DNA of 64,000 bases, from contig JAHQRK010000019.1 in assembly GCA_019828595.1 (NCBI GenBank), positions 372,001 to 436,000 on the forward strand, read 5' to 3'. This DNA is from Aphanomyces cochlioides. Lineage: Eukaryota; Oomycota; Saprolegniomycetes; Saprolegniales; Verrucalvaceae. The position numbers and the translations under genes are program-made. Positions within the stretch are counted from its first letter, which is position 1. The number at the start of each line of letters is the position of its first letter. Below the pieces are notes generated by a model. The model had not been told where the DNA came from, did not search any database, and was given only the letters and a program-made list of their open reading frames with translations. This document shows positions 11,309 through 21,991 of this stretch, in pieces.

Positions 11309-12849
11309 ATGTATCCGCCATTGCCGCCATACCCACCGCCACCACCGCCTAGGGATGGAGAATATGCGTATCGACCGATGCCACAACATCCACAGATGCC
11401 ACATGAGCCTCCGCGGCATCATCCAGATCGATACCAGCCGGCACATCCACAAATGCCGCCTCACCAGCCGCCGTCCAACCACTATTATGCCCATCCATCA
11501 CAGTCGCAGGACCATAGACCAGCATATCGACCGCCGTTGTTGCCTCCACAGGCACCATCTAGAGATCATTACCGCGACACGCGCATGGACAACGCACCGC
11601 CTCCACTTCCAGGCTACCGACCTCCTCCTCCCATGCCAAACATGATGAACCATGGACAGTGGCAACCTCCATTGCCGATGAACCCTCCAGCGCAACCTTA
11701 CCAGTATGCACCACCACCTCTTCCACACCAGCAAGTAAGACAGCCCCCTTTTCCACATCAACAGGCTCGACCGCCTCTACAAAGACCATCGATTCCACCG
11801 ACTTCATACGTTTGCCACAAGTGCAACCAAGGTGGTCATTGGATTGAAGATTGCCTCAAGCGACCAAACCAGTCGTCGCGACCTCGACCGACCGAGCAAA
11901 TGCGAGGTGAATGGCACTGCGCACCGTGCGAAAAGCATTTCTCAATGAAGTCACAGTACGATGCTCACGTCCTGACACATGAACAATGCTGGGTATGTCT
12001 TCAGTATTTCATCTCAGCTTGACAACCACGATTTAGGCGCCAGGCTGCGACTTTCAAGCGTCCAAGCGCGTCGTGACGAGTCACTACGAGTCCACCCATA
12101 GACAAACCGATGGATCCAAGACAGGATTGCAGGAAATCGTCGTCGAAGGACAGACTTTTCAAGGTAGACATGCTGCTTCGGTGCTCCTCATGCCATCATC
12201 TTCGTAGTGTTGATGGGCAATTCCCCAGAAGAAATCCAAAAGTGGCGAGAAGAGCGTCGAAAGAAGTGGCCATCCGAATCCAATGTGAAACGCAAAGTAC
12301 GTCAGACACCTCGGCTCTAGTCATGTTGTCTCGTCTAGATGGAGCAGCAGGAAGAACGAGCCCAGGCCGGCGATGTCACGGAGCCAGCGCTCAAGAAATC
12401 AAAACCACAACCGGCCGACAACAAGAAGCCCGACGGGGACAAGGAGAGCCCCGTGAAGAAACCAAAGAAGAGACTCAAATTCTGCGTCAAATTCATCCGA
12501 AGTAGCTGTGATCTCGGCGACAAATGTCCATTCAACCACGACATTCAGGTACTTCCATTGCTTCTTGCCGAAGATGAACACCATTAACTCGTAGTCGGTT
12601 CCATGCAAGTCGTACTCGACCACTGGCAAATGCAAGCGAGGCGATAAGTGCAACTTTGCCCACACCAAGACCGCCGCCGCGGCAAAACAACAAGCGCAAA
12701 CGGTCGCCAAGCAAGTTGCCGAACATAAAACGTCGCTCCTGCGCAAGCTGCTGGCAAAAGACATTGACCGCGAACAGCGGCATATCCTCCAAGCTTTTCG
12801 TCACTTGATCCAGCATAACTTCTTCCTCGGCGATGATAATGACATTTAA
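11309..12849 (+). CDS. NUFIP1: NUFIP1-like protein (box C/D snoRNP assembly factor)
   Basis: Exon 1 (ATG 11309) encodes about 170 residues of Pro/His/Gln-rich sequence. A CCHC zinc knuckle (CHKCNQGGHWIEDC) follows, then a C2H2 finger (CAPCEKHFSMKSQYDAHVLTH). Four short introns (after 11990, 12159, 12298 and 12549) join the rest in frame. The exon after 12206 carries the diagnostic NUFIP1 motif, EEIQKWREERRKKWPS. After a Lys-rich linker come two CCCH fingers (FCVKFIRSSCDLGDKCPFNH and CKSYSTTGKCKRGDKCNFAH) and a helical C-terminus ending at 12849. In other eukaryotes NUFIP1/Rsa1 is a nuclear platform for assembling C/D snoRNPs with SNU13. The next gene starts 68 bp downstream on the same strand. 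Confidence 0.85.
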
Positions 12850-12917
12850 ATTCTTGAAGTTGATTAGCAGTTTCACATTTCTTGGAGGTGAAACCGCCGC
12901 GGGGGGAATTTACATTC

Positions 12918-14022
12918 ATGGAGTGTCTTCCCGAGGAGGAAGCGGCGTTACCAGTGTCGTCTAAGGGTTCCATCGCGCGGCATCTCCTCGATGCTCTTGT
13001 GATTGACATGGGTGCTCTGCAAGACACGACATTTCATGGTCTCGACAATGATGCGTCCATCCGACCGATTGTGTGGCGAATGCTTTTGGGGCTGCTTGGA
13101 ACATATCCATCTGACTGGCCGCATGACTTGGAGCTGAAGCGCGGAAGCTACGAGCACCTCAAGAGCCATTATGGCGTCGATGATCTTCATCAGTGGCGGC
13201 ATGCGCTCGGCAAAGACGACGAGACGTTGGTGCACGATATTGAAAAGGTATGGCGTGAGTTGTTTGGTATTGAGCTTTGCCAGGACGTAGCACGGACTCA
13301 TGTTGACTTGGCGTTTTTTGCTCCTCATGGCCTTGCAAGTGAGTGGATGGTCCGCGTCTTGTTTGTCTTTGCAAAGTGTCATCCTGACATTGGGTACTGT
13401 CAAGGCATGCATGAAGTTCTAGCTCCGCTGGTGTATGTGTTTGGCACTGACGAGGTCAAGGAATGGTCGAACCATGCTGAAGCTGACTCGTTTGCGGCGT
13501 TTGAAACACTCATGCAATTGCTCGCCCCTCTCCATTTAATGTCCAAACAAGATCCAACGAAGACTGGAGCCCAAATGCAAATCGTGAGACTTCATAAACT
13601 CCTGCGCCAACATGATGCAGGTCTATGGCTCCATTTGGTACGTGCACGAAGTTATCGCTGTTCGGCTGATCCCAGCGTAGAATTCACTCGCGGTGTTGCC
13701 AGAATATTATAGCTTTCGGTGGTACATCACGCTCTTATCGCACGAGTTCACAATGGACGAGACGCTGCGAATATGGGATACGCTCTTGGCCGACTCGAAA
13801 CGCTTTGCATTCCTCCACTACGTTTGCTGTGCCCTCATCATTTCCCATCGAGATGCGTTGACCAATCGCCGAGCTGATTTCGGCGTTTGCCTCACCATTC
13901 TGCAGTCCAAGCCAACTGTGAGCGTGGACGATCTTTTGAAGAACGCCGAAGCATTGCGCGAAGTGGATCGTCGAACCGATCTTGCCACTCGGAGTCGCCA
14001 ACACCAGGCAAATCCAGCTTGA
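12918..14022 (+). CDS. TBC-domain RabGAP, TBC1D13-like
   Basis: The start is ATG 12918 (MECLPEEEAALPVSS); the longer frame to 12882 begins with TTG. One 43-nt intron at 13638-13680 falls between codons. The TBC core shows IRPIVWRMLLGLLG near the start, then DVARTHVDLAFF (the conserved I..D..RT region) and YCQGMHEVLAPLVYVF with the glutamine finger. The C-terminal block is YSFRWYITLLSHEF / RIWDTLLADSKRFAFL. The long insert between the front and the D..R motif and the C-terminal block match TBC1D13. In place of the usual arginine-finger hydrophobic context it has QDVARTH; the Arg is present. The predicted role is GTPase activation of a Rab in endomembrane traffic. The gene is very close to NUFIP1 and probably has a minimal promoter. 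Confidence 0.85.
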
Positions 14023-14903
14023 CAACTTCAATCGATGTTTGAATTTCATCCAATCAAAATCATATTCTTACTTTCAACCAATCAAAACTGTCTTTCAACG
14101 TATTTATGGAATCATTTTGACCAATTAAATTACATTATTCTTGCCATGTCATTTGAGAGAAGTGATGTTGTGTTGCAATCAACGAGCTCCACCATTCGGT
14201 CAAGATGCCTTCACCTTAGCGGTAAGAGTCTGCACGCTGTTTTATGAACGTATTCTTGTTTTCTTCCATGCTTTTTATCAAGACGTGCACGTTGATTTCT
14301 CAAGGAGACATTCATCTCCATGTCGACATAATGAGAGAGAGGTGACGCTTTGACGACTGTATGTCGTATCATGTAAGAACTATTTTTATAAATTTAATAT
14401 TAATTTATGTATTGTATTTATTGTGGTTTTAATAAAAAACTAGAGTCGTGCGGAATAAATTTTGACGCAAGCAAATTGACGCAACAATTGACGCATACAA
14501 ATTTCAAGTGAAAAGAAATTGAATGTTTCGAGCATGTTTTCAAACATTTAAACGTTTGAAATTACACTATTTAATGGTCATGATCGAGGGCAATATAAGA
14601 AATTGTTTGCGTAAACTTTAAATAGTGTATGCGTCAATTAATTGAAACATTTTCAAAACATCTCAAATTTCCAGTTTTGGACCCAAACGACAATACATAA
14701 TCGTATATTATAGTCGTTGACATGGCTTCAATTTTATTCATTGATCGAATATTTACTTTGATTAAAGTATACTTATTACACCTCACTCATTAATTGTATT
14801 AATTTTGGATAAACTAAATACAAATTCCAAGTGAAATTTTGTGCACGGCGACCGGCTGGTGTGCTGCCTCTTTTACCTTGATGGCAAATTTCCAATCACG
14901 AGC
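14023..14903. promoter_or_regulatory. AT-rich intergenic region with CCAAT boxes and TTGACGCA repeats
   Basis: CCAATCAAAA occurs at about 14050 and 14079 and CCAATTAAAT at about 14120, suggesting promoter or terminator-proximal CCAAT sites. From about 14455 to 14640 the octamer TTGACGCA occurs at least three times in direct orientation, and once inverted as part of GTATGCGTCAATT. ACACTATTTAA and TTAAATAGTGT form another inverted pair around 14563-14628. No coding sequence is apparent. Confidence 0.45.
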
Positions 14904-15521
14904 ATGGATGGCCGCGCGTACGCTGTCTTGTCTTCAGCCACGACGTACTGGGCTGAAACGGCGTATACAGTCGAGCAATATGTAGCACATGCGAATGCTG
15001 AAGATGACGTGATTGTGCTCGACAGCGATCTTTTGCTCTGTCAAGTATTTGACCTCGATATGGATGATGAGACGGTCGATCCGTTGCCGACACCAACCGC
15101 ACCAACGCCGTCGGCAATGCCAACAACACTGGAACTGGAATCAGAGTGGAATGCGTTGAATTGGCATCGAGTCGAATATCACTGGTTTCAAATGCAAAAG
15201 GGCGATCCACAGCGGACAAGAATGGATGTGTCGTTCATGAAGGTGCTGTGGGAAGGCATGAAGTTCCCCGAACGAAAAGTCTACAACTCGGATCAAGTCC
15301 AGCGACTTGTGCGAACGACTGCTGCCATGGCACACTTTCGAAAAACTCGATGGCTGCTTCATGCCATACCAGACTCCATTCCTCGCCCGACTAGAGGTGT
15401 CACACATGAACTCAACGACACCACAACGTCGTCAAACTCGTCACGAAGAGACCAGCAGCCTATCCGAGACTATGCCGTCAAGAAGAAACAGCCAAGATCC
15501 CCACCGCTGGTAGTTTACTGA
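14904..15521 (+). CDS. Hypothetical protein, 205 aa
   Basis: The frame is open from 14841, but that first codon is GTG. The first ATG is 14904 (MDGRAYAVLSSATTY). The product is acidic in the first half (DDVIVLDSDLLLCQVFDLD), has a Thr/Pro linker, a WHRVEYHWFQMQ segment and a basic, Ser-rich C-terminus ending RSPPLVVY. There is no signal peptide or membrane segment and I recognise no domain. It may be the main exon of a longer gene. Confidence 0.5.
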   Translation: MDGRAYAVLSSATTYWAETAYTVEQYVAHANAEDDVIVLDSDLLLCQVFDLDMDDETVDPLPTPTAPTPSAMPTTLELESEWNALNWHRVEYHWFQMQKGDPQRTRMDVSFMKVLWEGMKFPERKVYNSDQVQRLVRTTAAMAHFRKTRWLLHAIPDSIPRPTRGVTHELNDTTTSSNSSRRDQQPIRDYAVKKKQPRSPPLVVY

Positions 15522-16098
15522 TAGCTTCATGTCAACGACTCCGCACGTGCAGTGGCAATCTTGGAACCTGCCTCGAATGTGGTTGTCAATTTGAACTTAT
15601 TTGGTCAATTTAGACTGTAATATATTATCAACATACAAATTTCAAGTCAAATGCCCTGTGTTCTTGATTGGCTCATTCTGAAACGGCTGAATCTTCCAGC
15701 GCTGTCCAAGTTGGCCTGCTTGATCCCAAGTCACAGCATGACGACTCTGCAATGAATTTGGCCTTGCCCTGGCATACTTCTAATGAACCATAGGCCTTTT
15801 AAACGCTCAGTAGGTCAGATAACGCTAGGAACGAGGCTAAGCTTCAGAGTCTTGGTCTGAAGCGAGGTTTCAGGGTGATACATTTGCATGTGGAACCTCC
15901 ACCGTGAGATTCAACATGACAAATTGGATTGCATTAGCATCCAAAGAAAGCTATGGTGGTTTGTGTGCGGCTGTCATTATAAAGACTGTCAAGTTTTACT
16001 CGAGTGAAATCGAATGGCTAGCACGAATGACTCTACATTTTATCAGCGTTCGTTCTATTGCTGTGCAAGCGAGGTAGGAGTTCCTTGATTTGACTGCC
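15522..16098. other. Intergenic, nothing recognised
   Basis: The region lies 3' of both flanking genes (the + strand hypothetical and the - strand LRR gene). It contains one ATTGG box at about 15664. I see no coding sequence, repeat or RNA gene. Confidence 0.5.
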
Positions 16099-17556
16099 TT
16101 AAATGCAAGCGCTCTCAGAGATGGCTTCGTGTTTGATATCAATGAGCATATCTGCCCTGAGGCGCTCAAGCATATCGAGGAATCCATTTGACGAAATGGA
16201 ATGCGTCCTATTGTCTATCGACCTCTGGAGAGTGTCAACGTCGTGCTTGTGAATATTGATGTGGTTCAGTCTGAGCATTTCGATACCAGGGCAGCAAGTC
16301 TTGGTCGTCTCAATCAGTTGCGATGCACCTTCAAGGTCAATTGGATTGTCGCTCAAATCCAATATTCGTAGTGATAAAATACTTGGGATAACCAAAGTGA
16401 GGGGATGAACGTCGCAAATGTTCATGCCAGTGAGATAGAGCTCTCTCAACGACGTTCCATTGGAAAGAGCTTTCGCCAGCATTGCGCTGCATGCGGATGC
16501 CACCATTGGCGTGGAAAGATGGAGTTTGCGAAGTCTGGAGTGACGCAGGGCATCTCCCAAATATTCAATCAAGGAAGGTGTACACATTGGGCCGTTTAAA
16601 CTGAAGGACGTTGTCGAAGCCCCCTTGAGGCCACTGAAGATCGTTGCAAGGGCGGTATTGTTGAGCCCACAACATTCAATGCACGCGCTAGCTGGTTGAA
16701 TGGAACGGTTGAGGCGGAAGGACGAAACGTGATAGAGCTCCGATGCAATCAAGTGGAGTTCCTCCAAAGGGGCTGTAAACATGGCATGGTACAAAGCATG
16801 CATGGTGATTTTGTCGCCACAAAAGACCCATTGGTGCAACCTCAGCGAGACGCTGTTGCCGCTGGTGAGCCATCTTGTCAATGCTCGTGCTATCGCATTT
16901 GTGATGTGAGCTCGCTAAGTTTCCATGTATGAGTCCTGCATATGGAAGATGGTACTTACGAAGCATGCTCCTAGACTCAAGTGCGCAATGGACGAGGACG
17001 TGACAAAGCCAACAACTCGCTCCATCGAGGCATCGTCGAGTTCATGCAAGATGAGTGACCTCAGTGACGAAAAAGGCCGTAGCCACTCAATCACTTGAGC
17101 TCCGTGGTGGCTCCACCCACGTGTGGCACCGACATGGACCAGATTGAACGGCCTCAGCGCAGCATACCACTCGGCCAAGGATGTCGAAATGTCGATCTTG
17201 TGGGGGCAGTCGTGAATAGCAATAGGATGCTTAGCGGGGACACAACGCGCCAGAGCTGCCAAGTCGTAGACTTCGTGAGTATGGACAGTCCCAACGAGAG
17301 GAGCCACTCGGCGAATGAGAGGAGCAACGATGTCGTCTATCCAGTGCAAGTGGAGCTCTGGCCATAATTGACAGCGAAGAAGTCGCTTTGACTTGTTTCC
17401 AACTCGCCACAAGTGCAAGAAGAGTTCGAAGTCACCCAAAGCATTTGAGGGTTGGAGTGCAACAAGGTAGGAGAAGAACGTGGCAGTGTCGCCGGCAAAG
17501 TGGGCGATTGATTGAACGAGCTCTGGGGTTGTTGCGACGGCATGCCATTCTGCCAT
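16099..17556 (-). CDS. F-box/LRR-like protein
   Basis: Exon 1 starts at ATG 17556 (MAEWHAVATTPELVQSIAHF). Its helical front (LVQSIAHFAGDTATFFSYLV) resembles a degenerate F-box as found at the head of many oomycete LRR proteins. A 45-nt intron (about 16915-16959) has a GTAAGT donor and joins LSLGACF in frame to RAHITNAIARALTRWLTSG. Exon 2 holds leucine-rich repeats: SRLRKLHLSTP, TSLRELYLTGMNICD, LSLRILDLSDNPIDLEG and IEMLRLNHINIHK. Length is about 470 aa. An adaptor role in ubiquitin ligation or another protein-binding scaffold is inferred; there is no catalytic domain. Confidence 0.7.
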
Positions 17557-17839
17557 CCTCCCAACATGAAAAGAGTTCGAATTGGAAGTTTAGTAGCTTC
17601 ACAACTGCGGGGAGGTCGGTGGTGCGTTACTCCCTTGAGGTGGTCCATTGAAACGTTTGCTGCCAGAAATTTGTTGTCAATGAGTGAAATGAGTGCTCAG
17701 CTCGCTCTTTTCCCTCATGGGGTATGTAACTTCGATGACCCCAGGCGTGCATTGCGCCAGTGAAGGTGCGCCCGGGGCGTTCGACAATATGTGAAAGAGG
17801 AAAACGACTGAAGTACTCAAGTCGCTGTCGATGAAGAGT
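17557..17839. other. Short intergenic between two leftward genes
   Basis: This lies 5' of the LRR gene and 3' of the SPFH remnant. A spliced tail of the SPFH gene could extend into it (a possible short intron near 17870), but I cannot choose between the two 3' ends. Nothing else is seen. Confidence 0.3.
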
Positions 17840-18782
17840 TTAAGTGGGGTACAAGACTATCAACATGAATATGCTAGAGATGTGGATTACTTTGCCGTTC
17901 TTCCTTGGAGCGAGGTTGATGAGTAGATTGGATTTCTGCTGGGCGACAAACACATCCGCCATCAAGTTGTTGGATCCGTTTCCAGCAATCACAACATGTT
18001 CGTTGTTGGCCATCGCCTGCTTGACATCGAGTCGTTGCATCTTGAGCAAGAATTCACGCTGCTTCTCTAGCTTGAGGGCTGCAACGCCTTCAGCTTTGGA
18101 GACGACTTCCTTGGCCTTTGCTTCGCCCACAGTTCGAATATTCGCGATCTCAGCTTCCATTTTGAGCTTCAGAGCCTCGACTTCAGCATTGATCTTTGTG
18201 ATTTCGGCATCGCAAGCGGCGTTGATCTCGGCTTGGATCATTTGAGTTTCCGCCTTCACTTTGGCAATCGCCAAATCAGCGTCGGCAACGATCTTGCTGC
18301 ATCGGACTTTCATATCCTGGTCAATCTGCGTTTGGAGTTTCTTCGTGTCGGCTCGGATCACGTCGATTTCTTTTTGGATCTCAGCGCATTGTTGCTTTCC
18401 CGTCTCGGTCTCCTCCATGCGTCGCAATGTACTTGCTCAATTTGGTCGTGTCGATTTCTTCCTTGTATTGGAGAAGCTGCATGTCACTCTGCTGCTTCAT
18501 CTTTTGCTCTTTGATTGTACTATTGTACGTCGTCTTCTCTTCCATTTGCACTTCAAAGTTCCTCGGGAGCAGCACGTTTGTAATCGCAACGCTGACAATC
18601 CGGACGCCATACGGGTTGAATTGCTTGTTCAAATTTTGCTTGATGTCTTCCGTGACGCAGTAGACCACCTTAGCTGGCGGTGGCTCCTCCCACAACTCGT
18701 CTACCGTCTCAACATGCTTGAGTGCATGTTGATCAAGCAGCGGAGTTCCGTCTGCAGATTCCTCCTCGTCCAAGGGAGCCAT
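17840..18782 (-). pseudogene. SPFH/band-7 (prohibitin/stomatin-like) gene, 5'-truncated and frameshifted
   Basis: The upstream part (18782-18381) encodes the second half of an SPFH domain: VVYCVTEDIKQNLNKQFNPY followed by GVRIVSVAITNVLLP. The downstream part (18427-17840) is a long Ala/Glu/Lys-rich coiled coil typical of these proteins (IAKVKAETQMIQAEINAACD), then a C-terminal VVIAGNGSNNLM segment. The two parts are in different frames. The break is near 18420 and no intron can bridge it. The first half of the SPFH domain is missing: the sequence immediately upstream (from about 18790) is the end of a Crypton-like recombinase. The parental function would be a membrane-microdomain scaffold. 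As written it is most likely dead, unless it is spliced to the recombinase. Confidence 0.7.
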
Positions 18783-19815
18783 GGGAAGTTCATTGGGAGA
18801 CCAGCAATAACTCGCCCAAGAAACTGGTCGCCGGCCCTTTCATAGTGCATGTACCTTTCTAGAACATGGCCAATGCTCCATCCACATCGAATGCATATAC
18901 TAATAATAGATTGACCACTTGTAGAACCAGAGCATGCAAATGTTGCGGCGCCCTTGCGAATCGAACGGTGCCAACCGACTTGGTGTCGTAAGTTTCGACA
19001 CCTATTTCATTAATCTTTTCCACCAAACGCTGAAGGGCCTTTCCGAATCGATCACGCTGATTCACACCAGGAAACACAAAATCAGGGGTAATTCTGGGGT
19101 TACAGGCCAGATAAATCCCCAAGGCAAGAAAGACGCACGTCTCTGGTTGGTTTGGGTTGGCATAGACGTGCTTGGGATCACGACGTTTCATACCAGACTG
19201 GTCGGTTTTACTTTTAAAGAACGTCACGCCAATTGCGTCCTCTTCATAAGTCTAATGATCAAATCGAACTGTCTGAGTCGAGCGAGACCGACACATTAAA
19301 TTCCAGGATAAGGACAAAAACGCATGGACGAAACCACCGTCTAAGAGACCAAGACTTTCGCGACAGAGCAAAGAATAGAGAGTGTAACCAAGCGGTCGTT
19401 TGCCTGATTTACGGGACGACAAAAGCTGATCTTCATCGGCAAATAAACGACGGATGCCTATGATATTATCTCGCTCAGTCTATCTCATGCAATCGAATAT
19501 ACCTTGGAAAATTCCTTTCATGTCGTCGTCGAATTCCGGTGGAATTGGGGTCCCGACGTTCCTGTAGTAATATCGTATAGCAGATCGATAGCCAGGCTTT
19601 TTGTTCGTATTTCGCACTGTCCATTCAATGAAGTTGAGAAAGTCACCGTATCGAAAGACCCTTAGATCGATTTCTCCCGTTGGTGTCAACAAGTTGGCGT
19701 CACCGTGGTCTCTTATCCACGACACGATGACATTGAGCCCGCTATGATAGCTGGCTTTCGTGTTCGCTGCGATGCGATTGTTTTGCAGGTCGTGGATGCT
19801 TTTGGCTCTTTGCAT
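18783..19815 (-). pseudogene. Crypton-like tyrosine recombinase, broken
   Basis: Reading leftwards from 19815 (MQRAKSIHDLQNNRIAANTK), a core-binding domain is followed by a catalytic domain. Two in-frame TAG codons (19480-19482 and 19252-19254, exactly 76 codons apart) interrupt one continuous frame; recombinase-like sequence continues through both. A one-base shift at about 18975 precedes the catalytic HRSIRKGAATFACSG block. The tyrosine lies in VLERYMHYERAGDQF, followed by LGRVIAGLPMN. The H..R...Y arrangement and the KSKTDQSG...RRDPKHVYANP stretch are those of oomycete Cryptons and related YR elements. The protein stops matching at about 18785, where SPFH coding sequence begins. Confidence 0.8.
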
Positions 19816-19900
19816 GCAAAAAGTATTGCGTCCAATCGTCGATTGCTGGACGTTAGTCCAGCAAAACCCCCCTCATTTTTAATACACAATATTTACTTGA
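18783..19900 (-). mobile_element. Crypton-like element remnant inserted at the 5' side of the SPFH gene
   Basis: This is the extent of recognisable recombinase coding sequence plus about 85 bp upstream. Cryptons have no terminal inverted repeats, so the true ends cannot be fixed from sequence alone. The left boundary is an abrupt change from recombinase to SPFH coding sequence in the same orientation. Confidence 0.6.
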
Positions 19901-21991
19901 CAATTGTATGGGCTCAATGATGAAGTGGAGAAATGATGGATGGTCGTCCAGCAGTGAACCCAGTTATACGGATGGCATCCGGCAAAAACCGGTTAATGTA
20001 CTGCACACAGCTTGTTAGGGGAAGAAATCCATCCCTGCCAGGCAGGAACGTTATCCGGAATTTTTTGGAATTTTTTTTGAAAAATATCAAAAAGTATTTT
20101 TTCGATTTTCTTGAAAATGTGTCTGAAGAAGGAACGGACTTGTTGAGGCAGAGATGGATCATCTCTGCCTGGAAAAAGGCGTTCCTGCCTGAGTTTATCC
20201 GAAAAGCATGCACGACCCCATTATCCGGAAATTATTGGAATTGACCAATCAGAAGCCTGAATCCGTCCCTGAAGACTGTTTAAGGCTGGAGACGTGATGG
20301 GCGTAAAACGTCCTGCAGCTATTCACAAACCCAGAGGAGATCAATCTCACGAGTTTATCGACGCTCGTCAAGTCAATCTGCCCCATGAACCAGAGCTGCT
20401 CTAGCTTTTCGCAGCACTGTAGTGAACACCTTGTGTGAATGTGATGTGACAATTCCGTCAGTCGTATCCTGAGGATCTCTCTTCCTGGGCTTCATGGTGC
20501 TGCGTTTGGCGAGCCAAGCTCACGGAAAGGTCTTGTAACATTCAGCTATCGCTGGTTCCAATGCATTTGTGTGGTAGTATCATTTTGGTGAAACAAGGGT
20601 AGGCGGTTGGGTTGATTGAAGCAATTGTTTTGGATCTTTTCTGCAACGATATCTTGAGACGACTGGGGAAAGTGAGGCCACAGCCTGCGACTGCGAATAA
20701 TGGCCGCTCGGATACGGAATGCAAGAAAGCTCTCACAAGATCTTTTTTGGAATACCAAATGCATTTCAAACTCTCATCAAAGACACGTCGGCCGTATGTC
20801 TATGTCGCCGCTTGGTCTCGAAATCGTGTGATTGTCCGCCTTCAGTCCCAGATTCACCCACACGCGTTCAACTCGTCTCGGGTACATGCCGGCATCGGCA
20901 ACCCTTGTCTTTTGACAAGTCGTGAAACAAGGCCAACAGCGTCGAGCCTCCCTTGGTACTGATCCCCAAGACCTCGATCTGTTAGACGACCGACTTTCAC
21001 GACTCCCATGCCCCCCCAGAATGCAAGCGAAAACGCACACGGTCCCAGTGAACCTTGTCCTTTTAAAGGCAATCAATCCCTCCCCTCCGCTCATCTTGTT
21101 GAAGCATTGCGATTCGACGTGCGAGACAACACCAAGCACAGCGAAGGCTTGGATTGCTGTTTGTCTTGCCGGTGGCAATGCTGCTATGGTCCTACGAGTC
21201 CTTCTTGCTGCCGAGTACGCTTGACAGCCATCGATAGAAAAGATAAGGGCCAAACCATCGGAAGGGCGGCTTTGAAAGGATTGATTCTCGTTTAACCATG
21301 TCACTTCTTCCAAACTTTTCTCTACTCCCATGGCCCTCGACAACAATAAAACCGCAATGCCTTCATACTCACAGCGCTTTCATACCATCTATTCATCCTA
21401 CAAGCTTCGAATAACGTTAGTCCAGGGAGAGCCATATTCCCAACTCTTCTTCACAACCATCGACCTTAAGCTCGACTTATCCTTGTCATCGCTTTCTGCA
21501 GTTTAGCCTATCCCAAGACAACAGCTGCATCCACGTCGCCTTGCTGGCGGAAAGCTCAAAGGATTCGTGCGCTTCAGAGGCAAGCTGGAGATGTTCAATG
21601 TCTGGTTCCCATCTCAAGGCCACTGTTTATAAACTTAAGCTGCCCAAGCTCTTGTTAACCTCGGCTTGATATCCAACTGATAACCACTCATTGTATATAT
21701 AAATTAGCCTATTTATATTCCGCTTAGTTGACACCCTCGAGGCTTTGCCGATCGCGCTAGTAGTGTGAGCATGGAACTGCTTTGCAGGGAAAGAATTTTT
21801 ATCATCTTATATCCTTTTTGTGATTCCAACTCTGCCAAGATTAATGGATAAATTATATCAATTTGATTGGATAAATCTGTTTAATTTACATTATACGAAT
21901 TTAATTGGTCAATAGAATAATCGACCCTGATTGGTTGAAATGATGAATTTCACATGTGATACAAACGCAAGAAAGGGAATCGGCAGCGGAA
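19901..21991. other. Repeat-like stretch without a supported gene, ending in the Rictor promoter
   Basis: 19930-20250 holds GC-rich inverted words: CAGGCAGGAACG at 20038-20049 and its reverse complement CGTTCCTGCCTG at about 20179-20190. TTATCCGGAA occurs at 20048 and again at 20221, followed by a CCAATCAGA box. 20540-21350 has overlapping ORFs up to 189 codons (- strand 20777-21346) with no motif; it may be an eroded transposon. From 21850 there is an AT-rich segment with ATTGG boxes at about 21868, 21904 and 21931, the likely Rictor promoter. Confidence 0.4.

Noticed and set aside
20777..21346. 189-codon - strand ORF
   Set aside because: It shows no motif, has biased composition (Arg/Ser/Gly) and an opposite-strand ORF of similar quality. 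I could not support either as a gene.
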